NCBI GenBank assembly: GCA_041477655.1
Contig: JBGOUP010000008.1
Location: 1-27,019, forward strand
Length of the DNA stretch: 27,019 nucleotides
Direction: 5' to 3'
Source: JBGOUP01 sp041477655
GTDB lineage: Bacteria; Patescibacteriota; UBA1384; 2-12-FULL-50-11
Shown here piece by piece: positions 15,603 through 23,416 of this stretch. Every line of letters starts with the position of its first letter. The first letter of the stretch is position 1. The notes below the pieces were generated by a model that worked only from the letters and a program-made list of their open reading frames with translations, was not told the DNA's origin and did no database searches. The position numbers and the translations under genes were made by a program.

Positions 15603-15690
15603 TAGTTCAAAACTCGACGAAACAAAATGGCCAAAAAAAGATTGGCCTAGCTTTGTTTAGTTGAGGACTCGGCGAAACAAAATGGCCAAA
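15603..15690 (-). repeat. Duplicated 3' end of the CdaR-like gene with hairpin
   Basis: The segments 15603-15635 and 15658-15690 are direct repeats of 33 nt (28 matches), 55 bp apart. Each encodes LAILFRRVLN plus a stop (TAA in the gene, TAG in the downstream copy). Between and within them, AAACAAA (15620-15626) with GGCCAA (15629-15634) pairs with TTGGCC (15642-15647) and TTTGTTT (15652-15658). The hairpin overlaps the gene's stop codon and could act as its terminator. Confidence 0.65.
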
Positions 15691-16808
15691 TAGAGTGAGA
15701 CAGCATCATCAAAACGACGGGGATCTTTACCTAATTTCTCGGTTAGTTTGTCCAGCCGATAAATAACGGTGTTACGATGAACCTTGAGTGCTTCAGCGGT
15801 TTGAGTCAGGTTGAGGTTGTTTTCCATGAATGCGCTCAATGTTTCCGACAATTCTGAATCATTGATAGTCTGGAAAATGGAGCTGGCGTAAGCTCTTTTT
15901 TGGGCATCGCCACCAGAAAGTAACAGCGGTAAAACACCTAAGGTCTCTAGTCGATGAGCTTGGTTAACACCGACCAGCTTTTGGCCGACTTTCAAAACTT
16001 GGAGAGACTGACCAATTGACTCCAATAACCCTTGACTATTACGAGATGGCGAGCCGATACCAACAGTAATCTCTTTGATATAGACGTTGCGTAAGCTGTC
16101 AGTGATAGCCGAAAAGTGCTTAGTAAGAAGCTGGCAGAACGAGTCGTAATCTGTTTCGCGTAAATCTTTGAGAATTAGAAACAAATCGTTACCGATATAG
16201 CCAACTAAATTATCCGGGTTTTTACTAAAGAAGTTGTTGAAACTCTGTTGGATATCGCTTTTTTTGGCCGCGATCAGGTCATCTTTTTCGCCTAGCGGCT
16301 GGCCAACTGTTTGCAGATAATTGTCCCAAAAACCTTTCAATTCAATAGCTATGGCGGAACGCTGGACGTCAGTTCGATAACCAAGCGCCGCCATTTGATG
16401 CTCAATCTCTTCGGCATCAATAGTTGAGGGCTTGTAGGCCATGCGAACAAGCAGTAAATCAACTGCGTCTGGTCGGGGTTTGTGAGCACCAATAAACTGC
16501 TCCACCAAGAGCTCGGCTAAACTTGTGATAATTTTGATCATCTGGACATCTTCAGCCTGAACCTCGACTACAACCAGAGCGTAAAAGGTAGTCTGATAAT
16601 AAACAGGAATCGCTTGTAGTTTGTCCTCACCCTCAATGGCTAGAACATATTGGTCGGCACGAAGCTTATCTTTAAGGACAAATAATTTTTTTTCTGGAAA
16701 ATCGCAGAGATTATTGTAAACCCGACCTTGTTTGTCGGTGATAGCAATAGGTTTGGTAATAACTTGTTTGATATGGGCGTAAAGTTGTTCGACAAATTGA
16801 GGTAACAT
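15657..16808 (-). CDS. CdaR/PucR-family transcriptional regulator
   Basis: The product is 383 aa. The N-terminal 135 residues resemble the CdaR-type sensor domain (IAITDKQGRVYNNL, followed by VLAIEGEDKLQAIPVYY), known in Gram-positives for sugar-diacid sensing; the ligand here is unknown. A central degenerate GGDEF-like region follows (about 150-290). The C-terminal PucR-type helix-turn-helix is clear: NLNLTQTAEALKVHRNTVIY at 331-350 with RLDKLTEKLG. It is convergent with the two-component genes and separated from mrdA upstream by 85 bp. GGAGG occurs 17 nt before the ATG, too far for an ideal SD. A 33-nt copy of its 3' end lies just downstream. Confidence 0.85.
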   Translation of the reverse strand: MLPQFVEQLYAHIKQVITKPIAITDKQGRVYNNLCDFPEKKLFVLKDKLRADQYVLAIEGEDKLQAIPVYYQTTFYALVVVEVQAEDVQMIKIITSLAELLVEQFIGAHKPRPDAVDLLLVRMAYKPSTIDAEEIEHQMAALGYRTDVQRSAIAIELKGFWDNYLQTVGQPLGEKDDLIAAKKSDIQQSFNNFFSKNPDNLVGYIGNDLFLILKDLRETDYDSFCQLLTKHFSAITDSLRNVYIKEITVGIGSPSRNSQGLLESIGQSLQVLKVGQKLVGVNQAHRLETLGVLPLLLSGGDAQKRAYASSIFQTINDSELSETLSAFMENNLNLTQTAEALKVHRNTVIYRLDKLTEKLGKDPRRFDDAVSLYLAILFRRVLN

Positions 16809-16893
16809 TTTCTACAATTTTTCTCCCTCCGCTAATCATTGATAGCCTAATACTATCTAGACTAATTGCAATAGAATTAGAATTTGTCACAAA

Positions 16894-18930
16894 TTAGTGT
16901 GTTGGTAAGGGAACTTCAGGCGGGGCGGCGATGATTGGGGTTAGAGGCAAATGAAAATAACTCTCAACGATATTTTTAGCCACTGGCGCCGCCACTGAAA
17001 AGCCCTCACCACCCCCTTCAACAATGACTGAAATAGCAATTTTAGGATTGTCGTAGGGGGCAAAACAAGTGAACCACGAGTGGCTTTTGTTTAAATCAGT
17101 AATGTTAAACTGGGCGGTGCCGGTTTTAGCCGCCACTTGGACGGCGAGTCCGCTAAATGATCGGGCCGAACCGCTGGTAACTGCCTGACGCATACCCTCA
17201 CGAACTACTTGTAAAACGTTTGAGTCAACTAGTTGGTCACGTTGAACAACCGTTGGGATGTCGCGTATATCTTCGCCGATTGGTCCAAGGATACTCTTGG
17301 CTAGGTGGGGCGCAAGAAGTTTGCCGCCATTAGCCACAGCCGCTACGGCTCGCGTCAATTGAAGCGGCGTTATTAACAGATCGCCCTGACCGATGGCCAA
17401 ATTGTAGCTGTCACCCAGATACCATTGTTCGTTCTTAACTTTTTGTTTCCAGTCCGGACTCGGGACAAGTCCGCTAGCTTCACCAGGCAGATCAATTCCA
17501 GTTGGTTTGCCCATACCGAACTTTTCCAAGTAAGCGTCTTGTCGCTTAACGCCAAGACCGGTGATTGAACCGTAGCCACCGCCCAAGCTATAGAAAAAAA
17601 TATTGTTGCTTTCGGCTAGCGCCTGGCGAACATCGGTGATTCCGTGGATCTTCCAGTCAGAGAATATTGACTGACCAACGGTGATTTTTCCAGCCGAAGT
17701 GTCAAGTTTGGTCGTTGGAGTAATAGTTTTCTCCTGAAGAGCTGCCGCGGCAAAAACTGGTTTGATCGTCGAGCCGGAAGGATACTGACCAGCAATAGCC
17801 CGATTGATCAGAGGGGACTGGGGATTATTGAGAACCGCTTGACGATCTGGATCGTGAGTTGGATTGATATTAGAAAAGACGTTGCTGTCAAAATCAGGGA
17901 CACTAACCATCGATAGGATTTCCCCATTAGTTACGTCCATGGCTACCGCCACGCCACTAGTGGCCTTATTTTTACTGATTGAGTCTTTCAGAGCTTGAGC
18001 GCTAATTTGTTGAAGTGATGAATCTAGCGACAACAAAATCGATTTACCTGATTGGGGCGGAATTGTTCCGACCGAACGGATTGCTCGACCAAGCGAGTCA
18101 ACTTCTAAAGTTTCGGTGCCATTAATACCCTGTAAATCCTGATCATAAGTGCTCTCCAGCCCGGACTTGCCAATGGTGGACGTAGGTAGAAGGTCGGGAC
18201 GATCTTTGAGGTCCTGCTCTGTTACTTTCCCGGTATATCCCAAGACGTGCCCGGAACTAGGCAAGCCGATGTAATCACGAGACGGCGACTTAACCAGCAC
18301 CACACCATTAATCCCGTTGAGACGTAATTCAAGACTCAATGATTTATCGCGATCAATTCCTTCTTCTATGGCCACTGATTCCTTACTTTTGTTGGCATCG
18401 ATTAACGCTGATAGAGTTTGGGGGTTCTGACCTAGGGCAACGGCTAGTGTTTGGACGAAGTCTTGCTGACGGCTCTTATCGGTTGGGTAATCGTTTAAGT
18501 TAAGAACAACAGAGAAGTTTGGAGAGTTATGGACTAGGGCTATGCCGTTTCGGTCGTACATTAATCCGCGTGGAGCAGGAACTAGCTGTGTCTTTAAACG
18601 ATTGCCCTCGGCTAGAGAGAAGTTCTCGGCTCCCTGGGTGATCTGTAAACCAATCAGACGAATGCCAATTACCGCAACACCAATAATCATAAGTAGTCGT
18701 AGCGGCAGGAACGATCTGGTTGGGCTGTCCGTTTCCGCGAAAAAGCCTGGCTGACCGGTCAATTCATAACCGGCCTGATACTCCCAATCAACTCTTTTCA
18801 ACGGGCCTACCGGTATAAACGGGTCAAATAATCCTTTGTCGGTTGATTTAATGGTTGAACGAGAAAACCAGCCACGGATAATCGAAAAAAGCCAAGCAAA
18901 AAAAGCGTCTAAAGTCTTGTGCCAGTCCAT
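16894..18930 (-). CDS. mrdA: Penicillin-binding protein 2 (elongation transpeptidase)
   Basis: The 678-aa class B PBP cross-links peptidoglycan during cell elongation. It has a TM helix at about 77-97, the PBP dimerisation domain (RGLMYDRNGIALVHN at 121-135) and the transpeptidase domain: S387-T-I-K390 in YPSGSTIKPVF with the active Ser, S441-N-N443, and K602-T-G604 in AAKTGTAQ. The cytoplasmic N-terminus before the TM is about 75 residues, longer than in typical PBP2, and includes an amphipathic LDAFFAWLFSIIRGWF. Its start overlaps mreD by 22 bp, so it is the last gene of the mreBCD operon. No rodA follows in this window. Confidence 0.95.
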   Translation of the reverse strand: MDWHKTLDAFFAWLFSIIRGWFSRSTIKSTDKGLFDPFIPVGPLKRVDWEYQAGYELTGQPGFFAETDSPTRSFLPLRLLMIIGVAVIGIRLIGLQITQGAENFSLAEGNRLKTQLVPAPRGLMYDRNGIALVHNSPNFSVVLNLNDYPTDKSRQQDFVQTLAVALGQNPQTLSALIDANKSKESVAIEEGIDRDKSLSLELRLNGINGVVLVKSPSRDYIGLPSSGHVLGYTGKVTEQDLKDRPDLLPTSTIGKSGLESTYDQDLQGINGTETLEVDSLGRAIRSVGTIPPQSGKSILLSLDSSLQQISAQALKDSISKNKATSGVAVAMDVTNGEILSMVSVPDFDSNVFSNINPTHDPDRQAVLNNPQSPLINRAIAGQYPSGSTIKPVFAAAALQEKTITPTTKLDTSAGKITVGQSIFSDWKIHGITDVRQALAESNNIFFYSLGGGYGSITGLGVKRQDAYLEKFGMGKPTGIDLPGEASGLVPSPDWKQKVKNEQWYLGDSYNLAIGQGDLLITPLQLTRAVAAVANGGKLLAPHLAKSILGPIGEDIRDIPTVVQRDQLVDSNVLQVVREGMRQAVTSGSARSFSGLAVQVAAKTGTAQFNITDLNKSHSWFTCFAPYDNPKIAISVIVEGGGEGFSVAAPVAKNIVESYFHLPLTPIIAAPPEVPLPTH

Positions 18931-19385
18931 TGTTGAAACAGCCGTAATCTTACGGCCACAATATAATAGATAGCAAGCCCGATTAATACATTAGATAAAA
19001 TTGTAATTGCGCTATTGGCAACGACTAAGTTATTTGAAACCAAGGCGTTTAAGACGATCACCGGGAGCGATCCCAACGCCAGAGCCAGCAAAGCCAATAC
19101 CAGCGAAGATGCGGCAAAAAATCGTCCGCGCAACCAGTCAACTAAAACCACTTCAGCCAGTAGCCCGGCGGTCCAGGTGCCAAAGATGGAGAAGCTCAAC
19201 AAATCCATGAGAATACCGGCTATTAAGGCAAAACGAAAACCATTTGATTGGCCACCAAACCAGGCTAGGCCCCAGGTGGCGATTACCAACAAATCCGGCC
19301 CACCAACCCCTCGGTATAGATAATGGCCGAGCGGTCCAATCATACTCGATACCAGGAAAACAGCAAAAATAAATTGACCAATCAT
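18909..19385 (-). CDS. mreD: Rod-shape membrane protein MreD
   Basis: The 158-aa hydrophobic protein has about five TM segments, the size and character of MreD. Sequence identity in this family is always low, so the assignment rests mainly on position: exactly between mreC (3 bp upstream) and mrdA (22-bp overlap). Supporting motifs are the start MIGQFIFAVFLVSSMIGPLG and FALIAGILMDLLSFSIFGTW, like the G..xDL element of MreD. It would work in the elongasome with MreC, MreB and PBP2. Confidence 0.88.
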   Translation of the reverse strand: MIGQFIFAVFLVSSMIGPLGHYLYRGVGGPDLLVIATWGLAWFGGQSNGFRFALIAGILMDLLSFSIFGTWTAGLLAEVVLVDWLRGRFFAASSLVLALLALALGSLPVIVLNALVSNNLVVANSAITILSNVLIGLAIYYIVAVRLRLFQQWTGTRL

Positions 19386-19388
19386 GGA

Positions 19389-20171
19389 TTATTCAACGAT
19401 ATATAGCTGGCTAACGCTATTAATATTAACCGGGCTAGATACGCGCAGTGTCAAAAAAATCTCTTCCTTTGAAGAAACAATTTCTTCGACTTTGCCAATG
19501 ACGATGCCACTTGGGTATAAACCCTCAAGGGATGAGGTAACCACATTGTCACCGGTCTTGACTTTGGCATCGAGGGGTATATTTTCGACGATCAAACCCT
19601 GGATACTGCCTTTGAGGATGCCGATCGTTTGGGAGCCGGCCAACATAACCGGCGTCAGTAAACTTGGATTATTAAGTAGCCAGACTTCGGCGGTTGAGTC
19701 GGAGACATTTTTGACCTCACCAATCAGATGGCCATCGCCGATGGCGGCTTGATTTTCTCTTAGTCCGTCACGTTTGCCTCGATCAATCGTGACTGCTTGG
19801 TGAAGGCCGGTAGGAGAGTAGCCAATAACATTAGCCGCCAGCAATCGTAGCTCTTTATGCTCATCTTTAAAATTAAGGTCGCGACGCAGTTGTTGATTTT
19901 GGCTCTGAATAGTTTGTAACTGGGCCAGCTTTGCCTCCAGCTCAAAATTTTGTTGTTTAAGAGATGAGTTGTCTCGAGCCAGATTCCTGGCCGAAATAAT
20001 AACATTGCCGGCCGAAACAAATTTTTGGGCAATTCGGTCGAGCAAGCGAACGGGCGAGCCAATAACTCGACGCAAGCCATCTCGAAGTGGGGCAAACGGC
20101 GGGAAGAGGGCCAGGATAATCAATAAAAAAATTAAAAATATGTAAGTTGAGCGCCGTCGCCACCAAATCAT
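19389..20171 (-). CDS. mreC: Rod-shape-determining protein MreC
   Basis: The 260-aa protein has one N-terminal TM (about 8-27), a coiled coil (about 60-100, rich in L/Q/N) and a C-terminal double beta-barrel. The barrel has family phrases such as VIGYSPTGLHQAVTIDRGKRDGL and VKTGDNVVTSSLEGLYPSGIVIGKV. MreC links cytoplasmic MreB to the external wall enzymes. The ATG overlaps the mreB stop (ATGA), indicating translational coupling. Confidence 0.95.
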   Translation of the reverse strand: MIWWRRRSTYIFLIFLLIILALFPPFAPLRDGLRRVIGSPVRLLDRIAQKFVSAGNVIISARNLARDNSSLKQQNFELEAKLAQLQTIQSQNQQLRRDLNFKDEHKELRLLAANVIGYSPTGLHQAVTIDRGKRDGLRENQAAIGDGHLIGEVKNVSDSTAEVWLLNNPSLLTPVMLAGSQTIGILKGSIQGLIVENIPLDAKVKTGDNVVTSSLEGLYPSGIVIGKVEEIVSSKEEIFLTLRVSSPVNINSVSQLYIVE

Positions 20172-21208
20172 CGAAGCGCCGAGCTCAATAGAACACTTTC
20201 CAATGTCTCTAAATCTTCCAAAACTACACCACAGCCCCGAGCAACTGCTGTTAGCGGCTCATCAGCAATAAAAACTTTAGTTTGGGTAGCTTGGGCGATT
20301 AAGGTGTCAAGCTCGCGAAGCAATGCCCCGCCGCCAGACAAGACAATACCCCGTTCCATAATATCGGCCAGAAGTTCTGGCGGTGTCTCTTCAATTGTTG
20401 ATCTAACCGCCTCGACAATGATAGCCACAGATTTTGACAAGGCCCGACGAACTTCTTCGTCGCTAATCATAATCTCTCTGGGTAATCCAGTCACTACGTC
20501 TCGACCGCGCATCGGTCTATCTAACCGATCCTTAAGCGGAAAGGCCGAGCCAATATCAATTTTAATTTGCTCGGCAGTTCGCTCACCCAGGAGTAAGTTG
20601 AAATTTTCCCGGGCGTAATCAATAATGTCCTGGTTCATCTCATCGCCAGCGGTTCGAATTGATCTTGAAGCAACGATACCCCCCATGGAGATAACCGCTA
20701 CCTCGGTGGTGCCACCGCCGATATCAACAATCATATTGCCGGTTGGTTCCTGGATAGGCAGACGGGCGCCGATGGCGGCGGCCACCGGCTCCTCAATTAA
20801 AAAAGCCTGGCGAGCGCCAGCGTTGATAGCCGCTTCCTCGACCGCCCGACGCTCGACTTCAGTTACTCCATAGGGAATGCCAACGACAACCCTTGGACGA
20901 GGCACAAGCGAGAAACCCTCTTTGTGAACCCGATTGATAAAATATCGGAGCATCTGCTCGGTCACTTCAAAATCAGAGACAACACCATCAACTAACGGCC
21001 TGGTGGCAATAATATGAGCCGGGGTCTTACCGACCATGACTTGCGCCTCCTGGCCGATGGCTAAAATCTGTTTTGTTTTTTGATTGATTGCTACCACCGA
21101 CGGCTCATTAATGACAATGCCTTTGCCCTTGACGTAAACCAAGGTATTGGCGGTGCCAAGGTCAATGCCAACGTCGTGAGAAAACAGTCCGAGCAAACGA
21201 TTAATCAT
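20168..21208 (-). CDS. mreB: Actin-like cell-shape protein MreB
   Basis: The 346-aa protein forms filaments that position wall elongation. The actin-fold motifs are phosphate 1 IDLGTANTLVY (15-25), phosphate 2 VDIGGGTTEVAVIS (161-174) and the adenosine motif with IVLSGGGALLRELD. Other family phrases include NEPSVVAIN and GIPYGVTEVERRAV. The N-terminus (MINRLLGLFS) is amphipathic and likely binds the membrane. It heads the mreBCD-mrdA operon, with a promoter 30-58 bp upstream. Confidence 0.98.
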   Translation of the reverse strand: MINRLLGLFSHDVGIDLGTANTLVYVKGKGIVINEPSVVAINQKTKQILAIGQEAQVMVGKTPAHIIATRPLVDGVVSDFEVTEQMLRYFINRVHKEGFSLVPRPRVVVGIPYGVTEVERRAVEEAAINAGARQAFLIEEPVAAAIGARLPIQEPTGNMIVDIGGGTTEVAVISMGGIVASRSIRTAGDEMNQDIIDYARENFNLLLGERTAEQIKIDIGSAFPLKDRLDRPMRGRDVVTGLPREIMISDEEVRRALSKSVAIIVEAVRSTIEETPPELLADIMERGIVLSGGGALLRELDTLIAQATQTKVFIADEPLTAVARGCGVVLEDLETLESVLLSSALR

Positions 21209-21237
21209 GGCGAAGCTCTTGAAATCATCGTGTTAGC

Positions 21238-21266
21238 ATTCTAAGGGAACGCTTCAGTTAATTCAA
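21238..21266 (-). promoter_or_regulatory. Promoter of mreBCD-mrdA
   Basis: On the minus strand TTGAAT (21266-21261) and TAGAAT (21243-21238) are spaced by 17 bp. The -10 box is 30 bp from the mreB ATG, giving a short leader. Four and five of six bases match the consensus boxes. Confidence 0.6.
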
Positions 21267-21297
21267 TGACGGTCTTTTTTGGGAAATATGAAAATTT

Positions 21298-22056
21298 TTA
21301 GTCGAACACCAGTCCTCGTTTGGCACCGTTGATGATATTGCCAGGATCCCAGTCGTGAATGGCATTCATCAAGCTATCATAGCTGTAATGAAAATCTTTA
21401 CCCTCACGGACACCTGGGTCGTTGGTAATAAATTCACTTGAAGTATAGCCCTTAACAACCAACATATGATAAACCGGTCCCGGCGGCGTGAAATGAGGGT
21501 TTGGCAAGTTGCGGCCGGCGGCTGGAACAATAACCGGACGACCAGCGGCAATTTCGGCTTTGATTTTTTCGAGCGTAAGATCTTCAATGATTCGGCCAGT
21601 TGGCATCTGGTAGTAACCATCGGCAATTTCGGCTAGTTCAGCCAAAGTAACACTGATCTTAAAGTCGTGACTGCCTTCCCAACTGATCAAATCTTTAATT
21701 TCTTTATCAACATCTGTAGGTGAGCCAAACGATTGATGGCTAATGCTATATTTTAGCATCATCAGGCTTGCCTCTTCACAGGCTTCCTCATGCAGAGTGT
21801 CCCAATTAGCAAAGGGAGCTTGAACGGTGAACGGTACTTCAATTAGAGCTTTTACTGGTAAGGATTGAGCAACTTTTGGTTTAGGCGGCACAACTTTTGT
21901 TGAGCGATGAGTAATTGGATCGAGGCCATTTTGGCCACTGGTAGCCAAATAAAGTTCTAGATATCGGTTGGCAAGATATAGACTGACGGTTATTAAATAG
22001 ACAAGCAAAGCCAGCCAAAATAAGATCCTGCGTTGCCGATACCAGTTTTTGGCCAT
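21298..22056 (-). CDS. Membrane-anchored C39-like cysteine peptidase
   Basis: The product is 252 aa. An N-terminal TM (about 11-29) is followed by a proline-rich linker and a peptidase_C39-like domain. The probable catalytic residues are C93 in LHEEACEEASLMM, H197 in YHMLVVKGY and N212/D213 in TNDPG. The expected site is outside the membrane. Substrate is unknown; relatives may process envelope proteins or peptides rather than bacteriocin leaders, since there is no ABC transporter here. It follows mltG by 18 bp and precedes the mreB promoter. Confidence 0.85.
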   Translation of the reverse strand: MAKNWYRQRRILFWLALLVYLITVSLYLANRYLELYLATSGQNGLDPITHRSTKVVPPKPKVAQSLPVKALIEVPFTVQAPFANWDTLHEEACEEASLMMLKYSISHQSFGSPTDVDKEIKDLISWEGSHDFKISVTLAELAEIADGYYQMPTGRIIEDLTLEKIKAEIAAGRPVIVPAAGRNLPNPHFTPPGPVYHMLVVKGYTSSEFITNDPGVREGKDFHYSYDSLMNAIHDWDPGNIINGAKRGLVFD

Positions 22057-22074
22057 TCCTCAATTACTCTGCTG

Positions 22075-22986
22075 CTAGAAGTATTTGGCTACTTTGGCCT
22101 GATGCTCGGCGGCAGTCTTGGAGAAATAGGTCTGGCCCTTGGCGTGGAAGAAGAAAAGGTAATCGTTTTTTTCGGGCGAGGCGGCGGCTTTAAGGCTGGC
22201 TAAGCCTGGATTACAAATTGGCCCGGGCGGCCAACCATCATGCAGATAGGTGTTGTAAGGAGAGTCAATAGTCTGATATTCACTCAACGTCACCGCCTCC
22301 CAGTTACCTTTGGCATATTGAATAGTCGGGTCGGCCTGAAGCATCATGCCGATCTTAATCCGGTTAGCATAGACGCCGGCGATCGGCGATCGGTCGGCAT
22401 CACTCTGGGCCTCTCGCTCAACAATCGAAGCCAAAATGACGGTTTCTGGGGTGATTTTTAGATCTTTGGTTCGATCCTCAAAATTTTTACGCATTAGATC
22501 AACCAAATCCTTAGAGCTAATATCTACCTTAACTTCATAAGTATCGGGAAATAAATAACCCTCATCCTGCTTGGCCACGTCGGCAAAGTCAGCCACATTT
22601 TTTAATTTTTTATCGTTGATAAGATAGTCGGCAATCTGACTGACCCGCCAGCCTTCAATGATAGTGACTTTAGCTACTTTGAATTTCCCGCTGGTAATTG
22701 AATTGGCGATTGACGTCGCTGATTGAGCCGGGCTTAATTCGTAAGTTCCAGGTAAGATGGTTGAACGAGTAATCTTCAGGTAAACATAAAAGCCAAAACT
22801 ATTTCGGATCAAGCCTTCATTGGTTAAACGTTCGGCGATCGAGCTACTGCTTGAGCCTGGTTCAATGACAAAATCTTTCTTGACATCGCTATTGGCATCT
22901 TTGGCACCAATGGAAACGACAAATAGCCCGACAATCGCCAATACAATCAGCAATAGAAGTATGGCGACGACTTTAGGCCAACGCAT
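22075..22986 (-). CDS. mltG: Endolytic murein transglycosylase MltG
   Basis: The 303-aa protein cleaves nascent glycan strands at the membrane and may set their length. It has an N-terminal TM (about 6-26), a LysM-like part (about 35-105; FVIEPGSSSSSIAERL, then IIEGWRVSQIADYL) and the YceG catalytic domain. That domain carries ILASIVEREAQ (185-195), with the catalytic Glu in it, and MMLQADPTIQY. Its first codons overlap the end of ruvX by 14 bp. The ruvX-mltG pairing is common in Gram-positives and related bacteria. Confidence 0.95.
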   Translation of the reverse strand: MRWPKVVAILLLLIVLAIVGLFVVSIGAKDANSDVKKDFVIEPGSSSSSIAERLTNEGLIRNSFGFYVYLKITRSTILPGTYELSPAQSATSIANSITSGKFKVAKVTIIEGWRVSQIADYLINDKKLKNVADFADVAKQDEGYLFPDTYEVKVDISSKDLVDLMRKNFEDRTKDLKITPETVILASIVEREAQSDADRSPIAGVYANRIKIGMMLQADPTIQYAKGNWEAVTLSEYQTIDSPYNTYLHDGWPPGPICNPGLASLKAAASPEKNDYLFFFHAKGQTYFSKTAAEHQAKVAKYF

Positions 22987-23407
22987 GTTCTTCCAGGTAT
23001 TGTTGAAGAATCAATGAAGCGGAGAGCTGGTCAACTCTGTTTTTGGCCTCCGATGGGCTAACCCCCTGACCCTCAAGGATATCTTCGGCCATAACCGAAG
23101 TCAGTGTTTCGTTAACAAAAAAGACTCGTTGATTAAGTTTGTGCTCAAGCTCCTGGCCAAAGTCTTTAATCAATTTGGCTTCGGCGCTTAATGAGCCATC
23201 TTCAGTTACGGGCAAACCGACCACAAAAGCGCCTGCCATTTCTTGATTGGCTAGTTTGGCTAGTTGATCGAAGGCCCAAGATTGAGTCGCTTCCTCATAG
23301 AAACTAGCCTCTTTTTTAGCTCGAAGCGTCGTCAGCTCTTCAGCCAAAACCTCACCGCTGGCCACACCGATTGTCCGCTGACCAACATCAAGTCCGAGTA
23401 ATTTCAT
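22973..23407 (-). CDS. ruvX: RuvX/YqgF RNase H-like nuclease
   Basis: The 144-aa protein is the expected length. It has the RNase H fold acidic residues: D7 in LGLDVGQRTIGVA, E100 in FVNETLTS and D126 in RVDQLSASLILQQYL, together with VVGLPVTEDGS. The family processes 16S rRNA 5' ends and has been linked to Holliday-junction resolution. It lies 9 bp after the baseplate-J-like gene and overlaps mltG. Confidence 0.94.
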   Translation of the reverse strand: MKLLGLDVGQRTIGVASGEVLAEELTTLRAKKEASFYEEATQSWAFDQLAKLANQEMAGAFVVGLPVTEDGSLSAEAKLIKDFGQELEHKLNQRVFFVNETLTSVMAEDILEGQGVSPSEAKNRVDQLSASLILQQYLEEHALA

Positions 23408-23416
23408 AACCTCAAA

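Noticed and set aside
15408..15605. 65-aa GTG-started plus-strand frame after the response regulator
   Set aside because: Its 3' end is built from the terminator hairpin at 15561-15599 and it has no SD. The middle part looks slightly protein-like, so a small doubt remains.
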